DNA of 64,000 bases from Seohaeicola saemankumensis (GTDB lineage: Bacteria; Pseudomonadota; Alphaproteobacteria; Rhodobacterales; Rhodobacteraceae), in NCBI RefSeq assembly GCF_020171285.1, contig NZ_JAIUZI010000009.1, positions 124,001 to 188,000 on the forward strand, in the 5' to 3' direction. Below are positions 1 through 11,781 of this stretch, in pieces. A program made the translations under genes and the position numbers. Position 1 is the first letter of the stretch; each line of letters starts with the position of its first letter. The notes under the pieces are model-generated. The model searched no databases, was not told the DNA's origin, and saw nothing but the letters and a program-made list of their open reading frames with translations.

Positions 1-132
1 GGCCCGGTGCGTGGCTTTGCCATCACCCTTGGCCTGGGCATCCTGACCTCGGTCTTTACAGCGATCTTCGTCACGCGGCTGATGATCGTGATCTGGTTCG
101 AACGCCGCCGTCCCAAGACGATCGAGGTGTGA
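1..132 (+). CDS. secD: SecD, C-terminal end (partial)
   Basis: The window opens inside this gene; only the last 43 codons are present, in frame from base 1 to the TGA at 130-132. The fragment carries a hydrophobic membrane segment followed by a short basic tail, as at the C terminus of SecD, the inner-membrane protein that uses the proton gradient to help SecYEG-translocated proteins leave the channel. The identification rests mainly on the directly following secF, one base after the stop, the usual order. The bulk of SecD, including the large periplasmic domain, lies outside the window. Confidence 0.9.
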   Translation, partial: GPVRGFAITLGLGILTSVFTAIFVTRLMIVIWFERRRPKTIEV

Positions 133-133
133 C

Positions 134-1102
134 ATGCGACTGAAACTGGTACCCACCGAAACCAAGTTCGACTTCTTCAAGCGGTGGAAGATCTGGCTTG
201 GCGCGTCTGCCCTGATGATGGTGGTGGCGATGGTGTCCTTCTTTGTTCAGGGCCTGAATTTCGGCATCGATTTTCGCGGCGGCACTACGATCCGGGTCGA
301 AAGCACCCAAGCCGTTGATGTCGCGGCCTATCGCGGGGCGATCGACACGCTGGGCCTGGGTGATGTCACCATCACCGAGATCTTTGACCCGACCTTTGGC
401 GACGATGAAAACGTCGCCATGATCCGCATTCAGGCGCAGGACGGCGAAGAGTCGGTCTCGGCGCAGAGCACGACACAGGTGCACGAGGCGCTGAAAACCG
501 TCGCACCCGATATCCGGATCATCTCGGTCGAATCCGTCGGTCCGAAAGTCTCGGGCGAGTTGGTGCAAACGGCTGTCCTGGCTGTGGCACTGGCCATTGC
601 GGCGGTGCTTGTCTACATCTGGCTGCGGTTCGAATGGCAGTTCGCGCTGGGGGCCGTCGCGGCGCTGATCCACGATGTGGTTCTGACCATCGGCGTGTTT
701 TCCGAACTGCAGATCAAGTTCGATCTCGCCATCATCGCGGCGCTGCTGACCATTGTGGGCTATTCATTGAACGACACCGTCGTCGTGTTCGACCGGGTGC
801 GGGAAAACCTGCGCAAATACAAGAAGCTGTCGCTGGCAGAAGTGCTGAACCTGTCGATCAACGAAACCCTCAGCCGGACGGTCATGACCTCGGTCACCAC
901 GCTGCTGGCGCTGATTTCGCTCTACGTGCTGGGCGGCGACGTGATCCGTGGATTTGTCTTTGCGATGATCTGGGGTGTGATCGTAGGGACCTATTCGTCG
1001 ATCTTTGTCGCCTCGTCGATCCTGCTGTACCTCGGTGTGAAACGCGACTGGTCAAAGCCGTCCAATACCTCCGGCAACCAGTTTGCCAACGTCGATGCCT
1101 GA
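134..1102 (+). CDS. secF: Protein-export membrane protein SecF
   Basis: SecF (322 aa) partners SecD in the SecDF accessory complex of the Sec translocon. A first membrane helix lies at about residues 20-40 and is followed by the family's G-I-D-F-R-G-G motif at about 43-50. A periplasmic domain of roughly 90 residues and five further helices (about 140-310) complete the normal RND-type layout and length. It follows secD by one base and its end overlaps the start of the next gene, so the cluster reads as one operon. Confidence 0.97.
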   Translation: MRLKLVPTETKFDFFKRWKIWLGASALMMVVAMVSFFVQGLNFGIDFRGGTTIRVESTQAVDVAAYRGAIDTLGLGDVTITEIFDPTFGDDENVAMIRIQAQDGEESVSAQSTTQVHEALKTVAPDIRIISVESVGPKVSGELVQTAVLAVALAIAAVLVYIWLRFEWQFALGAVAALIHDVVLTIGVFSELQIKFDLAIIAALLTIVGYSLNDTVVVFDRVRENLRKYKKLSLAEVLNLSINETLSRTVMTSVTTLLALISLYVLGGDVIRGFVFAMIWGVIVGTYSSIFVASSILLYLGVKRDWSKPSNTSGNQFANVDA

Positions 1103-1847
1103 GGCCCTGGCCCAGGCCCTGGCAACGCCGGGTTTGGGCTGGCTGATCGTGACCATCACCGGAGCCGGGCTGGTGCGCGGGTTCACGGGGTTTGGCACCG
1201 CGCTGATCTTTGTTCCGGTCGCCGCGCAGTTCCTGCCGATGACCGAGGTGATCCTGATCCTTGCCACCACGGGCATATTTTCTACGGCGGCGCTGGTTCC
1301 GCGCGCCTGGCCGGTGGCGGACAAGCCCGAGGTCGCCTGGCTGGCGGTGTCGGCGGCGATCATGGTACCGGTCGGGCTGTGGGTGCTGGGTTTGCTGGAC
1401 CCGGTTGTCGTGCGTTGGCTGGCGACCGGGATAGTTGCGGCAACGCTGGCGGCCGTGGTGACGGGTTGGCGCTGGCATGGCAGGCTGGGCTGGCCCGGAC
1501 GGGTGGCTATCGGCGGCGCGGCGGGGACAATCGGCGGCATGACCGGGCTGACCGGGCCGATGGTGATCATCTTTTACCTTGCGAACGCCCGCAGCGCCCA
1601 TGCGGTGCGGGCCAATACGATCCTGTTCCTGTCGGCGCTGGATCTGGTGCTGGTGGCCAATCTGGTGCTGTCCGGGCGGGCGACCGCGCCTGTGCTGTGG
1701 ACGGCCGTGCTGCTGTCGGTGCCCTATCTGGCAACCACTCTGATCGGCCAGTCGTTGTTTGACCCCAATCGCGAGAGGGCGTATCGCTGGATCGCCTATG
1801 GGGTGGTGGGGCTGGCCGTTGTCACCGGACTGCCGATTCTGGATTGA
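1095..1847 (+). CDS. TSUP-family (TauE/SafE) membrane permease
   Basis: A very hydrophobic 250-residue protein with about eight membrane segments in two related halves, as in the sulfite exporter TauE/SafE (TSUP) family, whose members move sulfite, sulfonates or other organosulfur anions. The N-terminal R-G-F-T-G-F-G motif typical of the family lies near residues 25-31. The ATG at 1095 overlaps the secF stop by 8 bp; a TTG at 1083 in the same frame is less likely. Substrate cannot be told from sequence. The overlap implies translation coupled to secF. Confidence 0.85.
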   Translation: MPEALAQALATPGLGWLIVTITGAGLVRGFTGFGTALIFVPVAAQFLPMTEVILILATTGIFSTAALVPRAWPVADKPEVAWLAVSAAIMVPVGLWVLGLLDPVVVRWLATGIVAATLAAVVTGWRWHGRLGWPGRVAIGGAAGTIGGMTGLTGPMVIIFYLANARSAHAVRANTILFLSALDLVLVANLVLSGRATAPVLWTAVLLSVPYLATTLIGQSLFDPNRERAYRWIAYGVVGLAVVTGLPILD

Positions 1848-1858
1848 GGGACGCACAG

Positions 1859-2212
1859 ATGCGACTGAACGAAGTCACCTATACCGATGCCGAACCGGTC
1901 GATGGCTATGGCGCCGGGTTTTTTCGGGTCGGGGGCACGCGGATCGACGGCGCGCTGATCACCGGACCTGCGGGCACGGGCCCCTGGGGCGGGTTGGACG
2001 ATGGTCAGGTATTGCTGGATCTGGCGGGCAGCATTGACGTGCTGCTGATCGGCACCGGGGCCGAGATCGCCCATATTCCCGCCGATCTGCGCCGCGCGAT
2101 CGAAGACGCGGGCATGGGGGTCGAGACGATGAATTCGCCGGCGGCCTGCCGTACCTACAACGTGCTGCTGACCGAAGGTCGCCGGGTGGCACTGGCGGTT
2201 CTGCCGATCTGA
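1859..2212 (+). CDS. Mth938-like domain protein (DUF498 family)
   Basis: A 117-residue protein resembling the Mth938-like/DUF498 (NDUFAF3-related) family. It shows the characteristic opening with a Y-x-x-G-F-F-R-V-type strand, a central hydrophobic segment predicting an L-L-I-G-T-G turn near residue 60, and a C-terminal R-T-Y-N-V-L-L-x-E-G-R-R-V-A-x-A-x-L pattern. Family members are small single-domain proteins; a mitochondrial relative is an assembly factor of complex I, but the bacterial role is unknown. Start chosen at ATG 1859; a TTG at 1844 is also in frame. It sits 11 bp after the permease and ahead of ccmA. Confidence 0.8.
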   Translation: MRLNEVTYTDAEPVDGYGAGFFRVGGTRIDGALITGPAGTGPWGGLDDGQVLLDLAGSIDVLLIGTGAEIAHIPADLRRAIEDAGMGVETMNSPAACRTYNVLLTEGRRVALAVLPI

Positions 2213-2260
2213 GGCGATATGCGCCTTTTGCCTCTCTGCTCCATCCGGTAAGCGACCCCC

Positions 2261-2872
2261 ATGACCTTGACTGTCACCGATCTGAGTATCACGCGCGGCG
2301 GCGTTCCCGTGCTGGAGAACCTGTCGTTCGAACTGGCGGCGGGGCGGGCGCTGATCCTGCGCGGACCCAATGGCATCGGCAAGACCACGCTGCTGCGCAC
2401 GGTGGCCGGGCTGCAGCCGCCGGTTGCGGGGCAGATCGACGGGGCCGAGGAAACCATCGCCTATGCCGGGCATTCCGACGGGATCAAGCCGACGCTGACG
2501 GTGACCGAGAACCTGACATTCTGGGCCCGCGTTTTCGGTGCGGGCTCGATCGTCCCGGCGCTGGACGCCTATGCGCTGAACGATCTGGCCGACCGCCACG
2601 CCGGCAACCTGAGCGCCGGGCAGAAACGTCGCCTGGGGTTGTCGCGGCTGCTGGTGACCGGCCGGCCGATCTGGGTGCTGGACGAACCGACCGTATCGCT
2701 GGACGTGTCTGCCGTGACGATGTTTGCCGATGCGGTCCGCGCGCACCTGGGGCAGGGCGGTTCGGCGCTGATCGCAACCCATATCGACCTCGGCCTGGAT
2801 GGTGACGTACTGGACGTCGGCCCGTTCAAGGCCCGTCCGCGTGATGTCGCCGATATGGAGGCCTACCTGTGA
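2261..2872 (+). CDS. ccmA: Heme exporter ATP-binding protein CcmA
   Basis: ATPase subunit (203 aa) of the CcmABCD complex that loads heme onto the chaperone CcmE during system I cytochrome c maturation. Walker A (G-P-N-G-I-G-K-T-T) is at residues 35-43, the ABC signature L-S-A-G-Q near 127-131 and Walker B ending in D-E-P-T near 150. Its TGA overlaps the GTG start of ccmB by 4 bp, so the two are translationally coupled. Confidence 0.97.
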   Translation: MTLTVTDLSITRGGVPVLENLSFELAAGRALILRGPNGIGKTTLLRTVAGLQPPVAGQIDGAEETIAYAGHSDGIKPTLTVTENLTFWARVFGAGSIVPALDAYALNDLADRHAGNLSAGQKRRLGLSRLLVTGRPIWVLDEPTVSLDVSAVTMFADAVRAHLGQGGSALIATHIDLGLDGDVLDVGPFKARPRDVADMEAYL

Positions 2873-3525
2873 TCGCCCTGTTGTCACGCGACCTGAAACT
2901 GTCGTTCCGCGCGGGCGGCGGGTTTGGCCTGGGGCTGGCGTTTTTCCTGATCGTGACGGTCATGGTCCCTTTCAGCGTCGGGCCGCAGTCGTCGTTGCTG
3001 TCGACCATCGCGCCGGGGGTACTGTGGCTGGGCGCGCTGCTGGCGTGTCTGCTGTCGCTGGACCGACTGCTGGCGCTGGACTGGGAGGACGGATCGCTGG
3101 ATTTGCTGGCGACCGCGCCGTTGCCGCTGGAGGCGGTGATCAGCATCAAGTCGCTGGCGCATTGGATCACCACCGGGTTGCCGCTGGTGCTGGCCGCGCC
3201 GGTGCTGGGGGTGCTGTTGAACCTGCCGGGGCCGGGGTATTTCTGGCTGGTGGTGTCCCTGTTGCTGGGGACGCCGGCGCTGTCGGTCATCGGCACCTTT
3301 GGCGCGGCGCTGACCGTGGGGTTGAAACGCGGTGGTTTGCTGATGTCGCTGCTGGTGCTGCCGCTCTATGTGCCGACGCTGATTTTCGGGGCCGAGGTGG
3401 CCCGTCGCGGGGCCATCGGAATGGAAACCCAGACACCGCTGTTGATGCTGGCGGGGATCACCGCCGCGACCATCGCTCTGTTGCCCTTTGCCAGCGCCGT
3501 GGTCCTGCGGGTCAATCTGCGCTGA
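2869..3525 (+). CDS. ccmB: Heme exporter membrane protein CcmB
   Basis: Integral membrane protein of 218 residues, the standard CcmB length, with about six transmembrane helices. It forms the ABC transporter core of the cytochrome c maturation complex with CcmA and CcmC. The start is the GTG at 2869, which overlaps the ccmA stop; the downstream reading frame gives the expected charged N terminus before the first helix. A 113 bp gap separates it from ccmC; a TTGACC hexamer at 3537-3542 could be a -35 element there, but no good -10 partner is evident. Confidence 0.96.
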   Translation: MIALLSRDLKLSFRAGGGFGLGLAFFLIVTVMVPFSVGPQSSLLSTIAPGVLWLGALLACLLSLDRLLALDWEDGSLDLLATAPLPLEAVISIKSLAHWITTGLPLVLAAPVLGVLLNLPGPGYFWLVVSLLLGTPALSVIGTFGAALTVGLKRGGLLMSLLVLPLYVPTLIFGAEVARRGAIGMETQTPLLMLAGITAATIALLPFASAVVLRVNLR

Positions 3526-3638
3526 GGGAATGCCGCTTGACCACTGGAATTTCCGCGGCATTTAAGGCAGATCAAGGAAGCTAGGGTCCAAGGCTGTCAT
3601 GCCGACCCGGAACAACCACGCCAGAGGTCCAAATACTG

Positions 3639-4379
3639 ATGAACCTGAACGCCTTGTGGGAATACGCCAACCCGGTGAAATTCATGCGCACGACCGAGCG
3701 TATGCTGCCGTTTTTCTGGATCTCTGCCGCCGCCTGTCTGGTCATCGGGCTGGTGTGGGGGTTTTTCTTTACACCCGAAGACTATCGGCAGGGCTCGACG
3801 GTCAAGATCATCTATCTGCATGTCCCATCGGCGCTGATGGCGATCAATTGCTGGCTGATGATGCTGGTGACCTCACTGGTCTGGCTGATCCGCCGGCATC
3901 ATGTGAGCGCGCTGGCCGCCAAGGCGGCCGCGCCCATCGGTATCGTGATGACGCTGATCGCGCTGGCCACCGGCGCGATCTGGGGCCAGCCGATGTGGGG
4001 TACCTGGTGGGCCTGGGATCCGCGGCTGACGTCCTTCCTGATCCTGTTCCTGTTTTATCTCGGCTACGTCGCCTTGTGGGAGGCGATCGATAATCCAGAC
4101 ACCGCCGCTGACCTGACATCGGTGCTGTGCCTCGTCGGGTCGGTCTTTGCGCTGCTCAGCCGCTATGCGGTCAACTTCTGGAACCAGGGGCTGCATCAGG
4201 GCGCGTCGCTGAGCCTGGACAAGGAAGAGAACGTCGCCGATGTGTTCTTTCTGCCGCTGCTGGTCTGTATCGCGGGGTTTGTCCTGCTGTTCATTGCGCT
4301 GGTGTTTTACCGCACCGGTACGGAAATTCGCGCTCGCCGGATGAAGGCATTGCTGGCGCGGGAAAGGGTGGGGGCCTGA
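3639..4379 (+). CDS. ccmC: Heme lyase/transport protein CcmC
   Basis: CcmC (246 aa) binds heme at the periplasmic face and passes it to CcmE. The hallmark WWD tryptophan-rich motif (W-G-T-W-W-A-W-D-P-R-L-T) lies at about residues 117-128, with the two axial heme histidines expected at His61 (in H-V-P-S-A) and near residue 187 (in L-H-Q-G-A). Six membrane helices are visible. The stop codon overlaps the ATG of ccmD in a TGATG junction. ccmE, ccmF and ccmH are not in this window. Confidence 0.97.
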   Translation: MNLNALWEYANPVKFMRTTERMLPFFWISAAACLVIGLVWGFFFTPEDYRQGSTVKIIYLHVPSALMAINCWLMMLVTSLVWLIRRHHVSALAAKAAAPIGIVMTLIALATGAIWGQPMWGTWWAWDPRLTSFLILFLFYLGYVALWEAIDNPDTAADLTSVLCLVGSVFALLSRYAVNFWNQGLHQGASLSLDKEENVADVFFLPLLVCIAGFVLLFIALVFYRTGTEIRARRMKALLARERVGA

Positions 4380-4534
4380 TGCCCGATCTTGGAAAATACG
4401 CTGACACGGTGCTCAGCGCCTATGCCGCGTCCATCGTTTTGCTGGTGCTGCTGGTGGTGCTGACCCTGTGGCGCGGTCGCAAGGTGCGCGCGGAGATGGA
4501 AAAACTCGAAGCAAGGATGCCGCGCAATGGCTAA
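4379..4534 (+). CDS. ccmD: Heme exporter protein CcmD
   Basis: A 51-residue protein with one hydrophobic helix (about residues 13-31) followed by a basic, then charged tail. This is the usual CcmD layout: a small membrane subunit needed to release holo-CcmE from the CcmABC complex. Sequence conservation in CcmD is low, so the call relies on size, topology and its position between ccmC (1-base overlap) and ccmG (8 bp overlap). Confidence 0.93.
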   Translation: MPDLGKYADTVLSAYAASIVLLVLLVVLTLWRGRKVRAEMEKLEARMPRNG

Positions 4535-5066
4535 GGTTTCGCCGCTGATGATTGCACCTCCGCTGGTGTTTGGTGCGTTTGTTCTGCTGGCGGCCGTCGG
4601 CATGTTCCGCGAAGACCCCGAGGCGCTGCCGTCGGCCCGCGCTGGCCAGCCCGCGCCGCCGGTGGTGCTGACCCCCTTTGAGGGGCGCGAAGGCTTTGAC
4701 GATGCGACCCTGCGCGACGGTACGGTCAAGCTGGTCAACTACTGGGCCAGCTGGTGCGCGCCCTGCCGGGTCGAACACCCCAACCTCGAGGCGCTGGCCA
4801 AGGAAGGCATCACCATTCTTGGTATCAATTACAAGGACGATCCGGCCAAGGCCAAGGCGTTCCTGGATGAACTGGGCGATCCCTATACCGCCATCGGCCG
4901 CGATGCCGAGGGGCGCATGGGGCTGGACTGGGGTGTGTACGGGGTTCCCGAGACCTATGTGATCGACGGCAAGGGCACGATCCTGATGCGGTTCGCCGGG
5001 CCGGTCACCCAGCGCGTTATCGAGGAAAAACTGCGCCCTGCCATGGCAGAGGCCGCTGGTAACTGA
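4527..5066 (+). CDS. ccmG: Thiol:disulfide interchange protein CcmG/DsbE
   Basis: Membrane-anchored periplasmic thioredoxin (179 aa) that reduces apocytochrome c cysteines, or their partner CcmH, before heme attachment. An N-terminal signal anchor covers about residues 8-26, and the W-C-A-P-C active site is at 76-80 (Cys77, Cys80). The cis-proline region G-V-P-E-T-Y, typical of CcmG, follows near residues 140-145. It overlaps ccmD by 8 bp and closes the ccm cluster ahead of a terminator shared with acnA. Confidence 0.96.
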   Translation: MAKVSPLMIAPPLVFGAFVLLAAVGMFREDPEALPSARAGQPAPPVVLTPFEGREGFDDATLRDGTVKLVNYWASWCAPCRVEHPNLEALAKEGITILGINYKDDPAKAKAFLDELGDPYTAIGRDAEGRMGLDWGVYGVPETYVIDGKGTILMRFAGPVTQRVIEEKLRPAMAEAAGN

Positions 5067-5112
5067 CGCCCCGGCTGGGGACGGGCCGGCGTCTTTCTCC
5101 GGGCGGCCAGGG

Positions 5113-5143
5113 AAAAGGCCCCGGTGTAAAAACCGGGGCCTCT
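5113..5143. terminator. Hairpin terminator between ccmG and acnA
   Basis: A perfect 8 bp stem (5117-5124 with 5133-5140, extended by an A-T pair) with an 8-base loop lies between the convergent ends of ccmG and acnA. On the minus strand it is followed by TTTT, so it fits best as the intrinsic terminator of acnA; it may also stop ccm transcripts. Confidence 0.8.
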
Positions 5144-5156
5144 GGTTTGTCGGCGA

Positions 5157-7844
<2,688 letters not shown>

Positions 7845-8129
7845 TGTAATGGCTCCCTGCAATGAACAGAACTGAGGTATTCCCGGCTAATTTGGCGACA
7901 AGGGCGACGTGACACGATATTTTATGCACAAATCCTGACGCGCCCATGTCTTTTTGTCTCATATCCTACTACGGAAAACCCAATTAGGTCATCATGCCAC
8001 GGGCGGGTATCTTGCATGTGCAGAAAATTACGTATACCACGGCATACAATAAACTGGGCATCGACTCGACGCCTCCGCCTGTGAGCCGTTTTTCCCAGTC
8101 CGAACAACCACCAAATTCTAGGGATCGTC
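7845..8129. promoter_or_regulatory. acnA-acnB divergent control region with palindrome
   Basis: This 285 bp gene-free region must hold the promoters of both aconitase genes. An imperfect palindrome, GTAT-N8-ATAC (8032-8047), overlaps a good -10-like hexamer TACAAT (8045-8050) on the acnB side, as a repressor site would. GTAT/ATAC half-sites resemble GntR-family operators, but the regulator is unknown. On the acnA side a TAAAAT hexamer (7919-7924, minus) is a possible -10. No clear -35 was found for either. Confidence 0.4.
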
Positions 8130-10919
8130 ATGAGCTTGTATACCGACTACCTAAACGAGATTGACACGCGCAAGGAGCAGGGCCTGAACCCCAAGCCCAT
8201 CGACGACGGGGCACTGGTTGAGGAACTGATCGCCCAGATCAAGGATACCGGTAACGCGAACCGTGCGGATTCGCTGAAGTTCTTCATCTACAACACCCTG
8301 CCCGGCACCACGAGCGCGGCCGGGGTCAAGGCGCGGTTCCTGAAGGAAATCATCCTGGGCGATGCCGTGGTCGAGGAAATCACCCCGGATTTCGCCTTTG
8401 AACTACTCTCGCACATGAAAGGCGGCCCCTCGGTCGATGCGCTGCTCGACATCGCGCTGGGCGATGACGCGGCGCTGGCCGCGCAGGCGGCCGAGGTCCT
8501 GAAAACGCAGGTCTTTCTCTACGAGGCCGACACCGCCCGCCTGGCCGACGCGCATGCCGCGGGCAATGCTGTCGCCACGGACATCCTTGAGAGCTATGCC
8601 AAGGCAGAATTCTTTACCAAGCTGCCTGACATCGAAGAAGAGATCAAAGTCATCACATATATCGCCGCAGAGGGCGATATTTCGACCGACCTGCTGTCGC
8701 CAGGCAACCAGGCGCATTCGCGCGCCGACCGCGAACTGCACGGCAAGTGCATGATCACCCCCGAAGCCCAGGCCGAGATCCAGGAGCTTCAGCAGGCCAA
8801 CCCCGGCGCCCGTGTCATGCTGATCGCCGAAAAAGGCACCATGGGCGTGGGCTCGTCGCGTATGTCCGGCGTGAACAACGTCGCGCTGTGGACCGGCAAG
8901 CAGGCATCGCCCTATGTGCCCTTCGTCAACATCGCGCCCATCGTGGCCGGCACCAATGGTATCTCGCCGATCTTTCTGACGACTGTGGGCGTGACCGGCG
9001 GCATCGGCATCGACCTGAAAAACTGGGTCAAGAAGCTGGACGCCGACGGCAAGCCGGTGCTCGACGCCAACGGCGACCCGGAGCTGGAGCAGGTCTATTC
9101 GGTGGAAACCGGCAAGGTCCTGACCATCAACACCAAGGACAAGAAGCTGTACGATGCCGACGGCACCGAGCTGGTCGACATCTCGTCCTCGCTGACCCCG
9201 CAAAAGGTCGAGTTCATCAAGGCGGGCGGGTCCTATGCCGTGGTCTTTGGCAAGAAGCTGCAGACATTCGCCGCCGAGGCGCTGGGCCAGGAGCTGAAGT
9301 CCGCCTATGCCCCGTCGAAGGAAGTGTCGGTCGAAGATCAGGGCCTGACCGCGGTGGAGAAGATCTTTAACGCCAATGCGCGCGGCACCACGCCGGGCAA
9401 GACCCTGCACGCCGGGTCCGACGTGCGCGTCGCCGTCAACATCGTCGGTTCGCAGGACACCACCGGCCCGATGACCGCGCAGGAACTGGAGGCCATGGCC
9501 GCCACCGTGATTTCGCCCAGCGTCGATGGCGCCTATCAGTCGGGCTGTCACACGGCGTCGGTCTGGGATCTCAAGGCGCAGGCCAACATCCCCAAGCTGA
9601 TGCAGTTCATGAACGATTTCGGCCTGATCACCGCGCGCGACCCCAAGGGCGAATACCACGCGATGACCGACGTGATCCACAAGGTGCTGAACGACATCAC
9701 CGTGTCGGATTGGGATATCATCGTCGGCGGCGACAGCCACACCCGCATGTCCAAAGGGGTCGCGTTCGGCGCGGACTCCGGCACCGTTGCGCTGGCGCTG
9801 GCCACCGGCGAAGCCACCATGCCGATCCCGGAATCGGTAAAGGTGACGTTCAAGGGCCAGATGGCCGACTGGATGGATTTCCGCGACGTGGTGCACGCCA
9901 CCCAGGCGCAGATGCTGCAGCAGCATGGCGACAACGTGTTCCAGGGCCGCGTGATCGAGGTGCACATCGGCACGCTGCTGGCCGACCAGGCCTTTACCTT
10001 TACCGACTGGACGGCCGAGATGAAGGCCAAGGCGTCGATCTGTATTTCCAACGACGATACGCTGATCGGTTCGCTGGAACTGGCCAAGTCGCGTATCCAG
10101 GTGATGGTTGACAAGGGCATGGACAACGAAGCCGGCACGCTGGCGGGGCTGATCGCCAAGGCCGACAAGCGCATCGCCGAGATCAAGTCGGGCGAAAAAC
10201 CGGCGCTGACCCCGGATGACAACGCCAAGTACTTTGCCGAGGTGGTCGTCGATCTCGACCAGATCGTCGAACCGATGATCGCGGACCCCGATGTGAACAA
10301 CATCGACGTGTCCAAGCGGTATACCCATGACACGATCCGCCCGATCTCGTTCTACAAGGCCGAGAAGAAAGTGGACCTGGGTTTCGTCGGTTCGTGCATG
10401 GTGCACAAGGGCGACATGAAGATCGTCGCCCAGATGCTGAAGAACCTGGAAAAGGCCCAGGGCGAGGTCAAGTTCAACGCGCCGCTGGTGGTTGCCGCGC
10501 CGACCTACAACATCATCGACGAGCTGAAGGCGGAAGGCGACTGGGAGGTTCTTGAGAAATACTCGGGCTTCGAGTTCGACGACAGCGCGCCCAAGACCAC
10601 CGCGCGGACCGAGTATGAGAACATCCTCTATCTCGAGCGTCCGGGCTGTAACCTCTGCATGGGGAACCAGGAAAAAGCCGCCAAGGGCGACACCGTTCTG
10701 GCCACCTCGACCCGCCTGTTCCAGGGCCGCGTCGTGGCGGATGCCCCCGACAAGAAGGGTGAATCGCTGCTGGGCTCGACCCCGGTTGTGGTGCTGTCGG
10801 CCATTCTGGGCCGCACGCCGACGCTGGAAGAGTACAAAACGGCCGTCGAAGGCATCGACCTGACCAAGTTCGCACCGCCGCTGCAGAAACCCGCAGCCGC
10901 CCGTTCGGTGCATTTCTGA
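8130..10919 (+). CDS. acnB: Bifunctional aconitase AcnB (2-methylisocitrate dehydratase)
   Basis: Aconitase B (929 aa, full length) has the same TCA reaction as AcnA but a different domain order: an N-terminal HEAT-like domain, then the swivel domain, then the three catalytic domains. In other bacteria it also acts on 2-methylisocitrate in propionate breakdown. Cluster cysteines are in G-S-C-M-V-H (near residue 753) and G-C-N-L-C-M-G-N (near 838-842). AGGGA lies 7-8 bases before the ATG. Having both aconitases side by side and divergent is unusual; prpE lies elsewhere in the window (54238-56130). Confidence 0.97.
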   Translation: MSLYTDYLNEIDTRKEQGLNPKPIDDGALVEELIAQIKDTGNANRADSLKFFIYNTLPGTTSAAGVKARFLKEIILGDAVVEEITPDFAFELLSHMKGGPSVDALLDIALGDDAALAAQAAEVLKTQVFLYEADTARLADAHAAGNAVATDILESYAKAEFFTKLPDIEEEIKVITYIAAEGDISTDLLSPGNQAHSRADRELHGKCMITPEAQAEIQELQQANPGARVMLIAEKGTMGVGSSRMSGVNNVALWTGKQASPYVPFVNIAPIVAGTNGISPIFLTTVGVTGGIGIDLKNWVKKLDADGKPVLDANGDPELEQVYSVETGKVLTINTKDKKLYDADGTELVDISSSLTPQKVEFIKAGGSYAVVFGKKLQTFAAEALGQELKSAYAPSKEVSVEDQGLTAVEKIFNANARGTTPGKTLHAGSDVRVAVNIVGSQDTTGPMTAQELEAMAATVISPSVDGAYQSGCHTASVWDLKAQANIPKLMQFMNDFGLITARDPKGEYHAMTDVIHKVLNDITVSDWDIIVGGDSHTRMSKGVAFGADSGTVALALATGEATMPIPESVKVTFKGQMADWMDFRDVVHATQAQMLQQHGDNVFQGRVIEVHIGTLLADQAFTFTDWTAEMKAKASICISNDDTLIGSLELAKSRIQVMVDKGMDNEAGTLAGLIAKADKRIAEIKSGEKPALTPDDNAKYFAEVVVDLDQIVEPMIADPDVNNIDVSKRYTHDTIRPISFYKAEKKVDLGFVGSCMVHKGDMKIVAQMLKNLEKAQGEVKFNAPLVVAAPTYNIIDELKAEGDWEVLEKYSGFEFDDSAPKTTARTEYENILYLERPGCNLCMGNQEKAAKGDTVLATSTRLFQGRVVADAPDKKGESLLGSTPVVVLSAILGRTPTLEEYKTAVEGIDLTKFAPPLQKPAAARSVHF

Positions 10920-10961
10920 TCGGATCGCTTGCCTCGGCCCTTGGTCGGGGTCAGGATTGAC

Positions 10962-10990
10962 GGGGGCGGCACAGAACCTGTGCCGCCCCC
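10962..10990 (+). terminator. Strong hairpin after acnB
   Basis: A perfect 13 bp GC-rich stem (10962-10974 with 10978-10990) with a 3-base loop lies 42 bp after the acnB stop. There is no clear T-tract behind it, so it may act as a terminator or as an RNA-stabilising end. Confidence 0.6.
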
Positions 10991-11076
10991 TCGCGTTCGG
11001 CTCGCAAAACCTTGATTGGTGATTGTTCTTTGACCGGGATAGACCGGGATCAACCCACAAAGGACGCCACGACACC

Positions 11077-11781
11077 ATGACGAAAATCCTTGCGACATTT
11101 GCATTGCTGTTGGCCATGGCACCGGGGGCGCTGTCGGCGCAGAACCGATCGCCCGTGGTGGTCGAGCTGTTCACCTCGCAGGGGTGTTCGTCCTGCCCGC
11201 CCGCCGATGCCCTGATGCACGAACTGGCAACACGCGATGACGTGCTGCCGCTGGCGCTGCATGTGGATTACTGGGATTACATCGGCTGGAAGGATGAATT
11301 TGCCACCCCCGCGCATTCGGCCCGGCAAAAGGGCTATGCACATGCCGGCGGACGCACGATGGTCTATACGCCGCAGATGATCGTCATGGGGCGCGAAGAC
11401 GTGGTGGGCGCCAAGACGATGAAGCTGGCCGATCTGATCATGAAATACCATCAGCAAACGCCAGTGGTGGCGGCCTCTGCCGCCCGCAGCGATGGCGAGA
11501 TCGCGATCGAGATCGAACCCCTGGACAGCCGGCTGAGCGGGGCATTCGACGTGCACCTGGTGCGCTACACGCCGTTGCGCCACGTGGATATCAAGCGCGG
11601 CGAAAACGCGGGTCGGTCGCTGGACTACGCCAATGTGGTGGACGGCTGGCAGGTGGTCGCCACCTGGGACGGACGCGCGCCGCTGCGGCTGGACCTTCCG
11701 CTGGCCGGTGACCGCCCGGCTGCCGTGCTGGTGCAACAGACCGGCCACGGGCCGATTGTTGCGGCTGCCCGCGCCGACTAG
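11077..11781 (+). CDS. Exported DUF1223 protein, thioredoxin-like fold
   Basis: A 234-residue protein with a signal peptide (about residues 1-21, ending A-L-S-A) and the DUF1223 hallmark F-T-S-Q-G-C-S-S-C-P-P, with Cys37 and Cys40 as a CxxC pair like a thioredoxin-type redox site. The segment H-V-D-Y-W-D-Y-I-G-W-K-D-x-F is also family-typical. It is probably periplasmic; function in the family is unknown. ATG 11077 gives a proper signal peptide and has AAGGA upstream. Its stop codon shares the CTAG palindrome at 11778-11781 with the convergent acyltransferase gene. Confidence 0.88.
   Translation: MTKILATFALLLAMAPGALSAQNRSPVVVELFTSQGCSSCPPADALMHELATRDDVLPLALHVDYWDYIGWKDEFATPAHSARQKGYAHAGGRTMVYTPQMIVMGREDVVGAKTMKLADLIMKYHQQTPVVAASAARSDGEIAIEIEPLDSRLSGAFDVHLVRYTPLRHVDIKRGENAGRSLDYANVVDGWQVVATWDGRAPLRLDLPLAGDRPAAVLVQQTGHGPIVAAARAD

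Noticed and set aside
8403..11174. 923-codon open frame on the minus strand across acnB
   Set aside because: Antisense shadow of acnB with the composition typical of such frames and no ribosome site.
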